From: Takakia lepidozioides
Taxonomy: Eukaryota > Streptophyta > Takakiopsida > Takakiales > Takakiaceae
NCBI GenBank assembly: GCA_030704615.1
Contig: CM060732.1
Location: 74,441,053-74,505,052 of the forward strand
Length of the DNA: 64,000 nt
Direction: 5' to 3'
Under the pieces are notes generated by a model. The model was not told the origin of the DNA, ran no database searches, and worked only from the letters and a program-made list of their open reading frames with translations. The position numbers and the translations under genes were made by a program. This document shows, one piece after another, positions 53,687 to 64,000 of this stretch. How positions within the stretch are numbered: the stretch's first letter is position 1; each line of letters starts with the position of its first letter.

Positions 53687-56150
53687 TTCGCATAGTTTCT
53701 GCTTGCGCTGTGCTTATGCCATACAAGGTTGGGCATGTGAGTGTTGGCCAGTGGGTGTGAGCACAAAGGCATATTCTAAATATTCCAAGATATGCGACTG
53801 TGAAACCAAAATCCGCTCACATGGTAAGAAATACGAAACCATCTGAAAACCATGTTCACGCGAAAAAAAATCATGAAATTAATTGTCCAAAGCTTAACTC
53901 ACGTGAGCACAAAGACCCACAAATATATCTGCAAGAACTCAAAGATCAGCGCACATAAACATTGTGGCAAGAACCACCCACAAAAACGGATTTCGCCTGC
54001 GAAATTTGGTTTCGTCGGCGAAATTGGGGTTTGGTTTTGATTTTTGATATTTTTTTTTTAAGGTTTCTCCCTTTCAAGCTCCTTCTATATGTTTAACATT
54101 ATATTTAGACACCATGGAGACCTTATTAACGCATAAAGACCCTATGTCCGTCTATTATATGTATTTCCGCTGACATACATATCACCCCTATAACCATGGA
54201 TCCAGCTCACGCGGCGATTTTTTTGTGCTCATACCATCCCCACGGGGGTTGGTATCCTATGAGCATATCGTGTGCAAACTCACGTGAGCACGCTTGTGTG
54301 AGCACAACCCACGGTAATGGGGGTTTTATGTTTAAACCTCGGTCATAGGAGGTATATGTTTTCAGAATGGAATAAAACCATAAGCGGGTATAGAGGACTA
54401 GTGCATTTGTACAGTACATTTGCGCCAATTCACCGAGGCGAAACCTTCAGTAGTGTAGCCAAAAACCCTATACATGTAGTGGCAGTGAAGAAGTCAAAAT
54501 ATCTATGTATAACTCACATGAAAAGGCCAAAGGTCCTTTCACGGACTTTCATTTTCCTCAGATGGGGGAGGGGAGACCCTTCTTCATTCTATGAAGATTG
54601 TTCTATAAATATGGACTGGGTATAAAATTAGAAAATTGGGGCTGCAGAGATTCAAGGTGAGAAGGACCCCCATAGTAAATACATTGCGTAGCCATTTAAT
54701 CTCCAGTGCAAATGTTAGAATGTTACAGAGTGCTCCGCTATGAATCGAACCAATTCATTTCATATTAAGAAATACTTGGTGATATGGGCACAAACTAAGC
54801 AGCGGTGAATTTCGCACTGAGAAATATTTGGTGATATGGGTACAAACTAGGCAACGGTGAATTTCGCACTGAGAAATACTTGGTGATAGCACAAACTAAG
54901 CAAACGGTGGGTTTTGCATTGAGAAATCCCATCACCCAAAAATCCTACATCCAAAAAGAATGGGTGGGGGCTTGAGAAGTGACCTATTCATCCTTTTAGC
55001 CACAATGTGATTGCTTCTCAGGTGGAATTTCGCTTGACGAAATTATCCATGGGAGTTTTTTTAATTTTTATTTATAAATAATTTTAAGCAAGGGAGCCTT
55101 AAAGTTGAGGTGAAGCCTCACCGCCCACTCTCCTGCCTCTTGGAGAAAAAGCCACGTCTATAGGGTAACATGTTCATCAGGTATAGGGGCTACTTGTTCT
55201 TTATGGTTAGTTTCGCATAATTGTTGATTTCGTCAATTTCTATGCTCACGTCGGAGTGAGCCGCTACCCAACCTCCCCCCCCTCCCCCAAAGAGGGCGGT
55301 TGCCGCAAGGTGAAGTGGCTCTTAGTTATGTCGACTATGGCCGGCTTCTCTCTTTCTAAGACGTAGTGTGGATATGTTATTTTTATTTTTATTTTTTTAA
55401 AGAGGGGAAGTAGCTCTCACTAAAACTTTATGAATAAGGGGAAAAAATAAAACCCCATGGGGAGCCATGAAGAAAACACACCAACAAAAGTACCGAGGAA
55501 CCCATAATCACAATAGAGAAAATAGCCATCCTCAATGATGAAACCCTGTAAGACTTTATTTACAACATGTACGATGGGTGAACGTACATAGGATGAGAAG
55601 TACCCAAAAGAGAGGGAGGAACAAGAAGAACAAGCAGCTCCTCGTCCATGCTCTTTCCTTTAGTGATTTGGGATTGTTGTTTTATACTTTTTCCATGGCT
55701 TCATAAATCACACCCATCAACCCTCCATAGACTAGGCTTAATGGATAAACCTAGTTCTCCGCCCAGGCAAGATATCTCCACAATGGCTCTATCTCGAATA
55801 GGAGCCAACAAATAGTGTGACGAGCACAAAAGACAAGGGGCGACCCGATGTATATTTCTATAGGATGTCCATGTGAATCAGATGGAGATGGGTCGAATTT
55901 CATTTCCCTCCGTAGGAAGCACAAAGATTTGGGTGGAGCTAGTCCCCATTTCTCTATGTGGAGAAGTTACTAAACCTCTAGGTGAGGACCTCTTCCTCTT
56001 TGCAACCTAGAGACTCAAAGGAACTCATCCTCTTGTACGTAGATCCGAGAAGCCTAGACGCCGGGGAGAAGGGGTGTATGACGAAGGCTTTCTCTTTCTA
56101 CTGGTGGCCTTTCTCTAGTACCTGTCGATGCTGCACACACAAGCCAATTG
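51852..56150. other. AT-rich intergenic region, no gene recognised
   Basis: No supported exon. It contains poly-T/A stretches, a duplicated phrase (GTATTCTCTTTTGGAATTAT near 52,550 and 52,690), a (CT)n tract at 53654-53683, a 52-bp tandem repeat at 54768-54928 and many GTGCTCAC/GTGAGCAC and TTTCGC/GCGAAA words between 52.4 and 55.3 kb. It is probably old transposon sequence. The last few hundred bases should include the ABCG gene's 3' UTR. Confidence 0.5.
54768..54928. repeat. 52-bp tandem repeat, three copies
   Basis: Units start at 54768, 54820 and 54872 (AGAAATACTTGGTGATATGG, then CACAAACTA and GGTGAATTTCGCACTG). The third is slightly shortened and diverged. Confidence 0.85.
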
Positions 56151-59100
56151 CTAACCCCCAATCTTCATGCGTCGAAGGGCAATGTATGCCAGTACACGAT
56201 AGCCCACAACCATTATGAGCAACACCCAGGCCTCCTCCCCCCCTCCTCCCAAGCTAACGCCATGGAAATTGGGCAATGTGCCTAGACTCTTACATCCAGT
56301 GGGGCTGGAGCAGTCGTAAGTTTCACTGGCACGAAACTGGACCTTCATGAACAGCTTGTAGGAGTAGTAGTTGAACGATATGTACTTCAACCATCTCATC
56401 CACACTGGCGTGTGCTGCGCATCACATACCACCAAGTGAGCACATTGGCAACTAGTGGGAGCAAATCATCTGAATACTGTACTGCCAATTGATGGGGTTG
56501 CAGTGTATATGTATTTGGCACCTAGCATCCTCTAACCTCACTAAAAGAAGGCAGCTTTGTGAAACTAGGAGCCAAGAAGATCACCTGAATGAAGAAGCCA
56601 CCAGTGAGCATAAAAGCAAGCGAAACAATTGATGCCACAGTAGAGCCCTTTTTCACATCCATCACAGCTGCACCTATAAAAAAGCCTAGGCCCTGGACGA
56701 CAATGCAGCTGGGCATGAGCTATGATTGTGCATGCCCTTTTCCTTGGACCTGGTGGTTTACAGCTACATAAAACTACCAACGATCCCAAATCTCAAATGC
56801 CTCCATGAGCTTGATTACAGAAAGAAGGTTGCAAAGGCAGCTTGAACCAGAAGCTCCTCAAATGCATGAGCAATGTTTTCTCCCTTTGAAGAATTCCTGG
56901 CTACTGCTAGAAAACCTAATCAGGAAGAGAAGTTCAGGTTTACCTGAGCAGTAACAACATCCAGACAAAGTGTGAGCATAGTCAGGAAGAATATGCCTGC
57001 ATTCATGTACAAATTGGTCATGAAGTAAACGATGATGATGAACAACACCGGCATGATCAAGTCCAGCGGCAGATCTCCAAGCGTCCGGGCCAGAAAATAA
57101 GCACTCAACCGGTACATATCCGAGGCCCGCTCCTTTGACAACATTGCTCGTTCCAGAGGAAACGTGAAGATGGCTGTAAAGAGAGGAAAGAGTCCCCAAA
57201 ATACAACCATAAAGAAAAACAATCCCAGCTGCAAACAAACGAACAAGAGTTAAATAATTGACCTTCCATAGTTATGGACCATAGTTATGGACCATAGTTA
57301 TGGAGAGAAGGCGTACAATTACAAACTCAACAGTAGAACCACTAGCTGGCATGCTTAACAGAAAGAAAACACCAAAAAAGCAACTTTCTACAGTCCAGAT
57401 GAACGGAGAAACTTTGACCAGTGTCTCAATTTTGTGGGCAAGATGGTTGTTTTTGGAGGGCCACCAAATGCTGCTGGATATACCTACACAGCTCTTCGCC
57501 GGTATAGACGAGCCTCAATTGATCACAGACTCCAGACAGAAAATGTTAGTAAACTAGGTATTACAAGTTGTGGAAGAAAGGGTTGAGAGAAAAGAGTCTG
57601 GCCCAAGCCAGCATAAATAAGAGCCACTTCCTCTTGCAAAGGTTACATTCCAAGATGCAAGCACACCTGATCCTCGACTTGGCTGGCAGTACCACGCTTG
57701 GACTTAAACCAGAGGCAGCCCACAATGAAGGAGATGGTCGCAACTTCCACAAACCGCAACCAGCTGAAGTATTCACCCTTCCTTTCCTTGAACCCTCGGA
57801 TCATGAGCAGTTCAAACTGTTGCCACCATGTGGTGCTCCATTCCCTCTTCTCAGCGATGGCTGTCTTCAGTTCCTCTGTTGTTGCATCCAAATCAAACAG
57901 CTTTGTTCTTTCTTTGGGTTCCAATTGTTGCTTGAATGATTCCACCAAATACTGTCACAGAGAAAACATATTCATGAGCTGCCGTTTGCACCCACATTGG
58001 GACATTCTAACAAAACTTGGAACCCACTCATTTATCTCTCGCTGTGTAGCACAAGATACCTCTGGCCATGAGAATGTTAGCTAGTCTAGTCAAAGCTGAT
58101 CAATTTTATCTCCGCGGATGATGCAAATGCAACTTTTCCACTTCTTAGAGTGAGATGTAATACCTTTCGAACATCTTGTGGGGTAGGTCTCACTGGGCTT
58201 GCTTTAACGGCAGAGCTTGGCAACTGTACCTTACTCTCCAAAGAGGGTGGTACTGAGACATCACTGATATTGCCACTAGCTAAGTCCAGTAGGAAGTCAG
58301 CAGGATTCATGGCTCTCAAGGGTGACAAACCAATTGAAGTGAAGTAGTCCACTGAAGATGTTGCCTTTCCAAAGTAGAGGGCATATCCCTCTGAAAGCAG
58401 AAGCAGTTTATCGAACATGTAGAACAACGTGCTCGATGGCTGATGGATCGTTGTCACCACTGTTCGCCCGGCCTGTCACAGAGATGGCCAACCATTGATC
58501 CCAAGTTGTTAGAATGTGCTAAGATCATAGAGAAGCACCAAAGCTGTTTGAATATATCCCTATGCACTGCCATGGGGGCGCCACAACTGACATCTGCAGC
58601 AAATGAATGCTTCACCAGCATGAACTTCCCAAAAAAAATTGGGCAACACCCGGTAGCGACCGCTCACAATTCAGGCCCCTTAATTATAGTGAGAGGAAAA
58701 AGTAGCCTCTTTCAAAGTAACCTCAAAGTTCTCTCCTGGGACAGCGCCCAAGGGAAGGGGGAGAAGGGTGGTGCTCAGAATTTGAATCCAGAATCACCTG
58801 GGTGGCACCGGTGCACTATCCACTGGTGGTTATTGAACAAAGGCGTTATGAAGTTTACTGACATTTTGAATTCAATAAGGATTCTCTCCATGGTATTGTA
58901 GGGACTCTTCAAAAACATATCTTTGCGTTTAGGTACTCCTATACAAGCATTGGTCCACCAGTACCTCTGCTATGTTCTTGATTACTTGGATAATTCGGAG
59001 GGCAGTGGTGGAATCGAGGCCCGAAGTGGGCTCATCAAGAAATAGTAAGGAGGGGTCGACCAAAATTTCGTGACCAATGCATACACGCTTTCGTTCACCT

Positions 59101-61714
59101 CCTGAAACTCCTTGCATAAAAGGTCCCCCAATGATCGTATCCCGACACCTATGTCACCATTCACACAATTCTCGAACCGTCATGAATATACAAATACAGT
59201 GGCCTGACACATGACATTCAAAGACTGTCTACCTACACCATTTAAAGCTACACCAAGTGCTGTCAAATAAGATTCTAACCACACATTTTTTTAATGCAAA
59301 ATTATCATCTTGTTCAAAGCAGGCCCCGAGGACAAAGTACAAAATAAGTTGCACTGAAGCTTGCAATTCGTGATACAGTCTTTTGTGCAGTTGTTGCTCC
59401 ACTGTTGCTCAAGACCCTCAATCTTGAAGCCACATGCCATGTAAATGGAGGATATTGGTAAAGGTGGTGTCATACATACCTTTCAAGCCCCAGATCGAGA
59501 ATAATATCTTCAGCTCGCTGTATCTTTTGTGCACGAGTGAGTGAGTTGGGTAAGCGGAGTATTGCAGCATACGTAAGTGTCTCTCTCACTGTTAAATTTT
59601 GGAACAATACATCATCCTGTGTGACAAAACCCATTCTGATGACCCAGTAGGACACGATTAGCCATCTATTCTCAGGTGCACTTAACCGATGTGACACTGA
59701 TTTTGGACGTGTACTCAACTCGTACTCAAGTGCTGAATTCCAGTCCTGAATGCAAAAAGATCAATTTCTCGCGGCATCTAGAGCCTTCCCTACAAGTGCA
59801 CTAAAATATTTAAACTCGGCAACCAAACAATACTAGAAACAATTGGTGCCTGCTGCCAGGAGTGGGTTCTGAGGTAAATAGACCAGATTGACAAATCGAC
59901 CAAGACCCGTGGACAAGCATCCCTGCGCCAAGCCTTGACAGAAGTGCTCTTTTCGACATCGTGCCCAACTAGACAGTCAAGACCAACTGGCATGGACCAG
60001 ACCAAGTGACTACAAGACCTCAGCTCATGGAATGCATTCATGCCCTTGACACTCAGGTTTCTAGGTATTGGTATGCTAGACAACTCAGAAATATACTTCA
60101 ATGAATGTGCAATAGAGCTACAATAAATTAGTGCACAGGATGTAAGAGGACACCTTCTTTTGAGAGATTTATGGTAGTTCAGATCATTGTAAGTGATACT
60201 GCCGGACAGACTATGCCGCGCCCTACCACCAAGCAGATTGAGAAGAGTAGTTTTTCCACTTCCTGACGGCCCCATCATTGCAAGGACTTCTCCAGGCATT
60301 ACTACCCCTGTTATTCCATGCAGTATTTCTTTCTCCCAGGCAGGCTGTCTGTTGAACTTCAGTGGCCTCTTGAGATTCCAATCAGTCTGGGATTGCAATG
60401 TCACTTTACATACCACATCGACGAACTGTCGATCCAATCATCCACGTGTTTCAGAAAATAAGAACCCTCATGCGTGCGCACTAGTTAGAATTTTGTGACT
60501 CATACATGTCGGACTTCATGCCAGCCAAACAGAAGGCTTGGTGCTGACTGCAACTAATCCTGGAAACCCACGGTCAGCATGTGCACCATCGACACGTCGT
60601 ACATTTAAGTGGAAAGTGGAGTCATCATCATTCTGAACATTTTTTATCACAAGAAGTTTTCAAGAGCTCTAACATCTTTTCAACAAGACGGCAAATTTTT
60701 GAGATTTCCATTCATGAGCCCGAGCAAGCTTCCTAGAGCAAAGATGCCCATTTGAGGATAGCAGCGTTCGTGCAGGAAATTTTAAAGAAGTCGATGACGT
60801 TGAGCCTGACACCTAATTCAGAGCTAGAGATCAAACATGTATGCAAGTTGACGAGTTGATATCAATCAAGTATCAATCGAGGTCTAATATTGAGGATCAA
60901 AACTTGAATCCAATACTTTCCTGTTGTACCTATCTTCAGCACATGTGCTAGCTAACACGCACTCAAACAAATTTTAAGCGTACCTTCAGCAGAATAGGCA
61001 AAGGCGGCTTGCGATCGGAACACTCAAAGCCTGGCTTCTTGTTTTCGATGTCCACAATATATTCAAATGTATGAGCTGCATACCGCGCCCCAGCGTCCTC
61101 CACTGCAAAATCACGCGTTTGTGTGAGATCGAGCTCTATCTGGGATGGTCGTCCTCCTAAATTCATATCTATGACCTGGATCACAGCTTTACATTGTAAT
61201 GCTCTCGATCGTTGTTGTCTGAGTACAACCTTAGCCACAAAACAATTTTGTGATCCAGTCACACTTCAACGTCCTTTCACATTGCAATCTAGAATGGAAG
61301 ATCCCTTGTTCTTGATTGTTCACCTCAATCAAGAGAGTTCTACAACATCTCACATAAGGAGCTGGGTCCTTACGGGAAATTCCATCCAATGGATACATAT
61401 ATCTGATCATATCGAGAGTTTTGAGTGCATGAATTTTTTTGAAGGCACGTGCATAGTTCAACAGGCTTACCATTAGACATAATGCCCGTGTTGGCTGGAA
61501 CCTGAACAGGCCCAGCTATTGAAAAAGAGAGCCCGCGGTGGCTAGCTGCACTTGAATCCCTGCACCACCTGCTCACCCTCCTCACAAATCTATCAACTAC
61601 TCTCAGCCCCTTGTCTGCAGTCCCAGCTGAACACCACTACAACTTGACCGTCTCGGAGTCCGCAGGCAACTGAGTCTACTTACTAGCTGGGCCCAATGGG
61701 AAATCCCCATCCAT
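56151..61714 (-). CDS. ABCG22-like half-size ABC transporter (WBC/ABCG subfamily)
   Basis: Plant ABCG half-transporters dimerise in the plasma membrane and export lipids, hormones or other small molecules; Arabidopsis ABCG22 affects stomatal transpiration. Predicted exons: 61714-61684, 61614-61471, 61168-60984, 60425-60154, 59635-59480, 59148-58965, 58472-58164, 57951-57667, 57228-56944, 56692-56585 and 56414-56151. They keep one frame and give 740 residues, the length expected for ABCG22. The nucleotide-binding domain comes first: Walker [10 protein letters not shown] (about 171), VTQDDVLF, signature VSGGERKR (about 277), Walker [15 protein letters not shown]-loop TIHQPSS. The membrane domain follows from about 440 ([54 protein letters not shown]) and ends [13 protein letters not shown]-stop, as in ABCG22. 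The first two exons are less certain: exon 1 is only 31 bases and a TATA-like TATTTATAAAA lies just upstream of its ATG. Confidence 0.9.
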
Positions 61715-63062
61715 TATCTTTTTTATAAATAGAAAGGGGGACGGAGGCCGTGACGGTTGCCGGGTGAAAGAAGTAGGCTGGCCAGGGCAACACGGCAATA
61801 TATGTATATCAATATGTGAAGTGAGACGTTTGTTTTGTTGGCTCTCTTGCTTTGCATCATGTTGAAGTCAATGGAGAAAATGTGGACAAGGGACCTTACA
61901 CCGTGTCAAGGATCAGATTGGTGTGTCGTGCTGAGTCATGCCCCTTACTCTCACCCTCCTCCTATATGTTTTGCCAAAGCAAGAGAGCCCATCGCCGTTT
62001 TTGTTTGTTTTGTTTTGTTTTGTGCAGCTGTGGACTCTAAAACAATAAATCTAAATTTAACCAATTGTGATAACGGCAAAAAGCCGCAGATAGGCTAGTA
62101 TCTGGCTGGGAAGTGCACAATGTGTTGCCCTGATGGTTCGGGTTCAAACCCGCCCTGCCCCCTTTGTGGGATTGTTCCTGACAATATATATGGGCGTTGT
62201 TCGTCCTGTAGGTCTCCATGGCCCATAAATGAAGGGGGGTTAATCTTTCCCCCTCCTCAAGGGCCTGAATTGTGGGTTGTCGCTCCCAGGTTTCCTATAG
62301 AAAAAACCAGGTGTAGAAATTGTGCAATGTTTCAATAGGTCTGGCCGTAGACGGCGTAACTAAGAGTCACTTTGCCTTACGGCTATTGTCCCCTTTAAGG
62401 AGAGGGCCCTATAAATTTCAATAGGTGAAAGTAGTTTAGAAATCTATCAAATCTTTGCCAAGATATGGACTTTTTTATACACCAAAAAATAGGTGTTTTC
62501 ATTAGTCCATAACATATTTTTTTTGGATTTTTGGGATATCATATTTTACTAATAAATATACAAACCATATAATTTAAGATGGCTAGGTGGAATATGGACA
62601 AATGGTCATACACACTAAGATTTGACTCTTCAAAGTTTTTTTCAATTAAATATTATAATTTCTAATAAATAACATAGTTAGACCCTTTACTAGAGATGTT
62701 AAGTATACTATTTGTCTATTTTTATAAGAATCAAACTGAAAAAATATCCTCCAAAATGAAAAAAATCATGGACTTATCACCATCTGCCAAAACTGGGACA
62801 GTGTAGCTTGCAACTGCCCCCGAAATGCCAAACCGTCCTTCTTCTAGCATCAGTCTTGCTAAGACCTCAGCGAGAGTCGGAAGTTACATGTTTCAATTTA
62901 AGGTCTACAATACCCCTCCAAAGCTATCATTGAGCATTAATCTTGTGGCTTTGTTTGATAACATGTTCAGGTTTTAGGGTTTGAGAAACCTCCAACTTTC
63001 CTTGGGGTGATGAAAGCAGCAATGAAAGGCATGATGTGGTCTATGAGAGAGTCAAATTTACA
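61715..63062. other. ABCG upstream region; no gene recognised
   Basis: On the minus strand TATTTATAAAAAAG lies at about 61,719-61,732, a possible TATA box for the ABCG gene, though very close to the predicted ATG. A phrase GGTTCGGGTTCAAACCCG at about 62,135 resembles a tRNA B box, but no A box or cloverleaf is convincing. The rest is AT-rich. Confidence 0.4.
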
Positions 63063-63903
63063 TAGTGTTGTGCGGGTTGTGCCTTTTTAAGGAACCCGCC
63101 GGGTCCGGGTACGGGTATTTTTTTGGAGCCTAGTCCGGGTCCAGATCCGGGTTTTTGAAATTTGGGAAATCCGGGTCCGGGTTTCTCAACACGGACTCGG
63201 GTCAGGGTCCGGGTAGTTGTTGGAAAATATTAGTGGGTTCACGGGTTCAGATCCGGGTCCTAGTTAATTTATTAAATAAATTAGAAAATTAAGATTAATT
63301 AGAGATAAAATTATTTTTGGCTGAAATAAAATGAATTCTATTTCAGGACACATTCCTTCAAAAAATACCATGAATATGTATTGCTCATTCAACATAAGAA
63401 TTAAAATAGAAATTGAGTTCCATTCTTCAATATCAATTTCGAAACATGTTAACAATAGTAATATGCCTCAAGGCTCAAAGATCAGTGCGAGCCAACCTCA
63501 TAATAATAATACATGACGCCGGGAGGTATAAATTATGGTGTCATTGGACCCTACAGGACACAGCTTTGTGACACCAATCCGTGGATTGAACCCACAACCA
63601 TTTTATGTGGCTACAACTTGGTGGGGGCTGGTAGGCTGTTGCAGCGGCCTATTGTTCGACACATTGCAGAACCTACCACATATAAGGTTGACCTCGCATG
63701 CCCCTCCTAAAAGTAAGACCCGGATCTTGACCGCGGGCGAGCGGGTTTACCGGGTTCTGGACCGAGCAAGCAGGTCCGGGTTCATTTTAAAATGAAACCG
63801 GGTCAGGGCCCGGTTTTTGGGGATAGCACGGGTGCGGGTGCGGGTAACCCGGATCCTAACCCGCCGGGTACCTAGGGTCAAAACCCGGACCCGCACAACA
63901 CTA
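63063..63903. mobile_element. Short hAT-like inverted-repeat element with GGGTCCGGGT motifs
   Basis: The left end TAGTGTTGTGCGGGT (63063-63077) is the inverse of the right end ACCCGCACAACACTA (63889-63903). Internal to both ends are many GGGTCCGGGT/ACCCGGACC words in opposing orientation. The centre (63,250-63,520) is AT-rich with no coding frame. Size and ends suit a non-autonomous DNA element of hAT type. An 8-base target duplication expected for hAT is not seen (AATTTACA versus GGTGGGAG), so the boundary or the class may be wrong. Confidence 0.65.
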
Positions 63904-64000
63904 GGTGGGAGCCTTAAATCTCATCTTTTGAAGTCCCTCACCCTGTTCAACATTATTTGGATAAATGATCCTGATAGGGATGAGATGATCAACAACATCC

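Noticed and set aside
58443-58901. 152-codon plus-strand frame in the ABCG region
   Set aside because: It overlaps the ABCG exon and intron in antisense and shows no domain.
62120-62200. Possible tRNA or SINE (GGTTCGGGTTCAAACCCG)
   Set aside because: A B-box-like word is present, but I could not find a matching A box or an acceptor-stem pairing, so no RNA gene is called.

Overview
The window looks like nuclear DNA of a land plant. Three ordinary plant genes are recognisable: VPS16/VACUOLELESS1 (15 exons), an ABCG22-type half-size ABC transporter (11 predicted exons) and a two-exon lachrymatory-factor-synthase-like SRPBCC protein. There is also a broken DYW-type pentatricopeptide repeat (PPR) gene. 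Multi-exon genes with GT-AG introns, a near-uniform PLS-type PPR array and the density of plant-type transposons would suit a seed-free plant such as a fern, lycophyte or bryophyte, but the sequence alone does not fix the species.

Layout. 0-0.6 kb: a SWIM zinc-finger fragment. 1.2-8.4 kb: a decayed Ty3/gypsy LTR retrotransposon on the minus strand, with gag, protease, RT, RNase H and integrase in order and a probable 5' LTR. Its integrase end is fused in frame to a foreign gag piece. 8.4-13 kb: a graveyard of LINE endonuclease, LINE RNase H and CACTA transposon ends. 15.2-19.8 kb: a nearly full-length but frameshifted LINE on the plus strand. 21.4-23.0 kb: the SRPBCC gene (minus). 24.5-32.6 kb: VPS16 (minus), with a LINE 3' relic in an intron and one apparent GC-AG intron. 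34.2-37.2 kb: the DYW-PPR pseudogene (minus), split by a LINE fragment.

38,858-51,587 is a 12.73-kb Mutator-like element (MULE). It has long GC-rich terminal inverted repeats (TIRs) and a perfect 9-bp target-site duplication. It carries two converging genes: a MULE transposase (plus strand; two nonsense codons and a frameshift) and a long multi-exon gene (minus strand) that ends in an Ulp1/C48 SUMO-protease domain. A short motif, CAGTCYRCTG, is spread through its TIRs, introns and intergenic DNA. Where it falls in coding DNA it produces a Gln/Thr-rich protein tract. I saw no comparable clustering of the motif outside the element. This element is the most unusual object in the window.

51.6-56.1 kb is AT-rich intergenic DNA with tandem repeats and a near-perfect 28-bp stem-loop. 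56.1-61.7 kb is the ABCG22-like gene (minus). 63.06-63.90 kb is a short element with hAT-like inverted ends and many GGGTCCGGGT motifs.

The host genes act in separate processes: vacuolar HOPS/CORVET tethering, plasma-membrane transport and small-ligand binding. Nothing suggests a cluster. All exon coordinates come from reading splice consensus sites and reading-frame continuity together with remembered family conservation; no search or transcript data were available.
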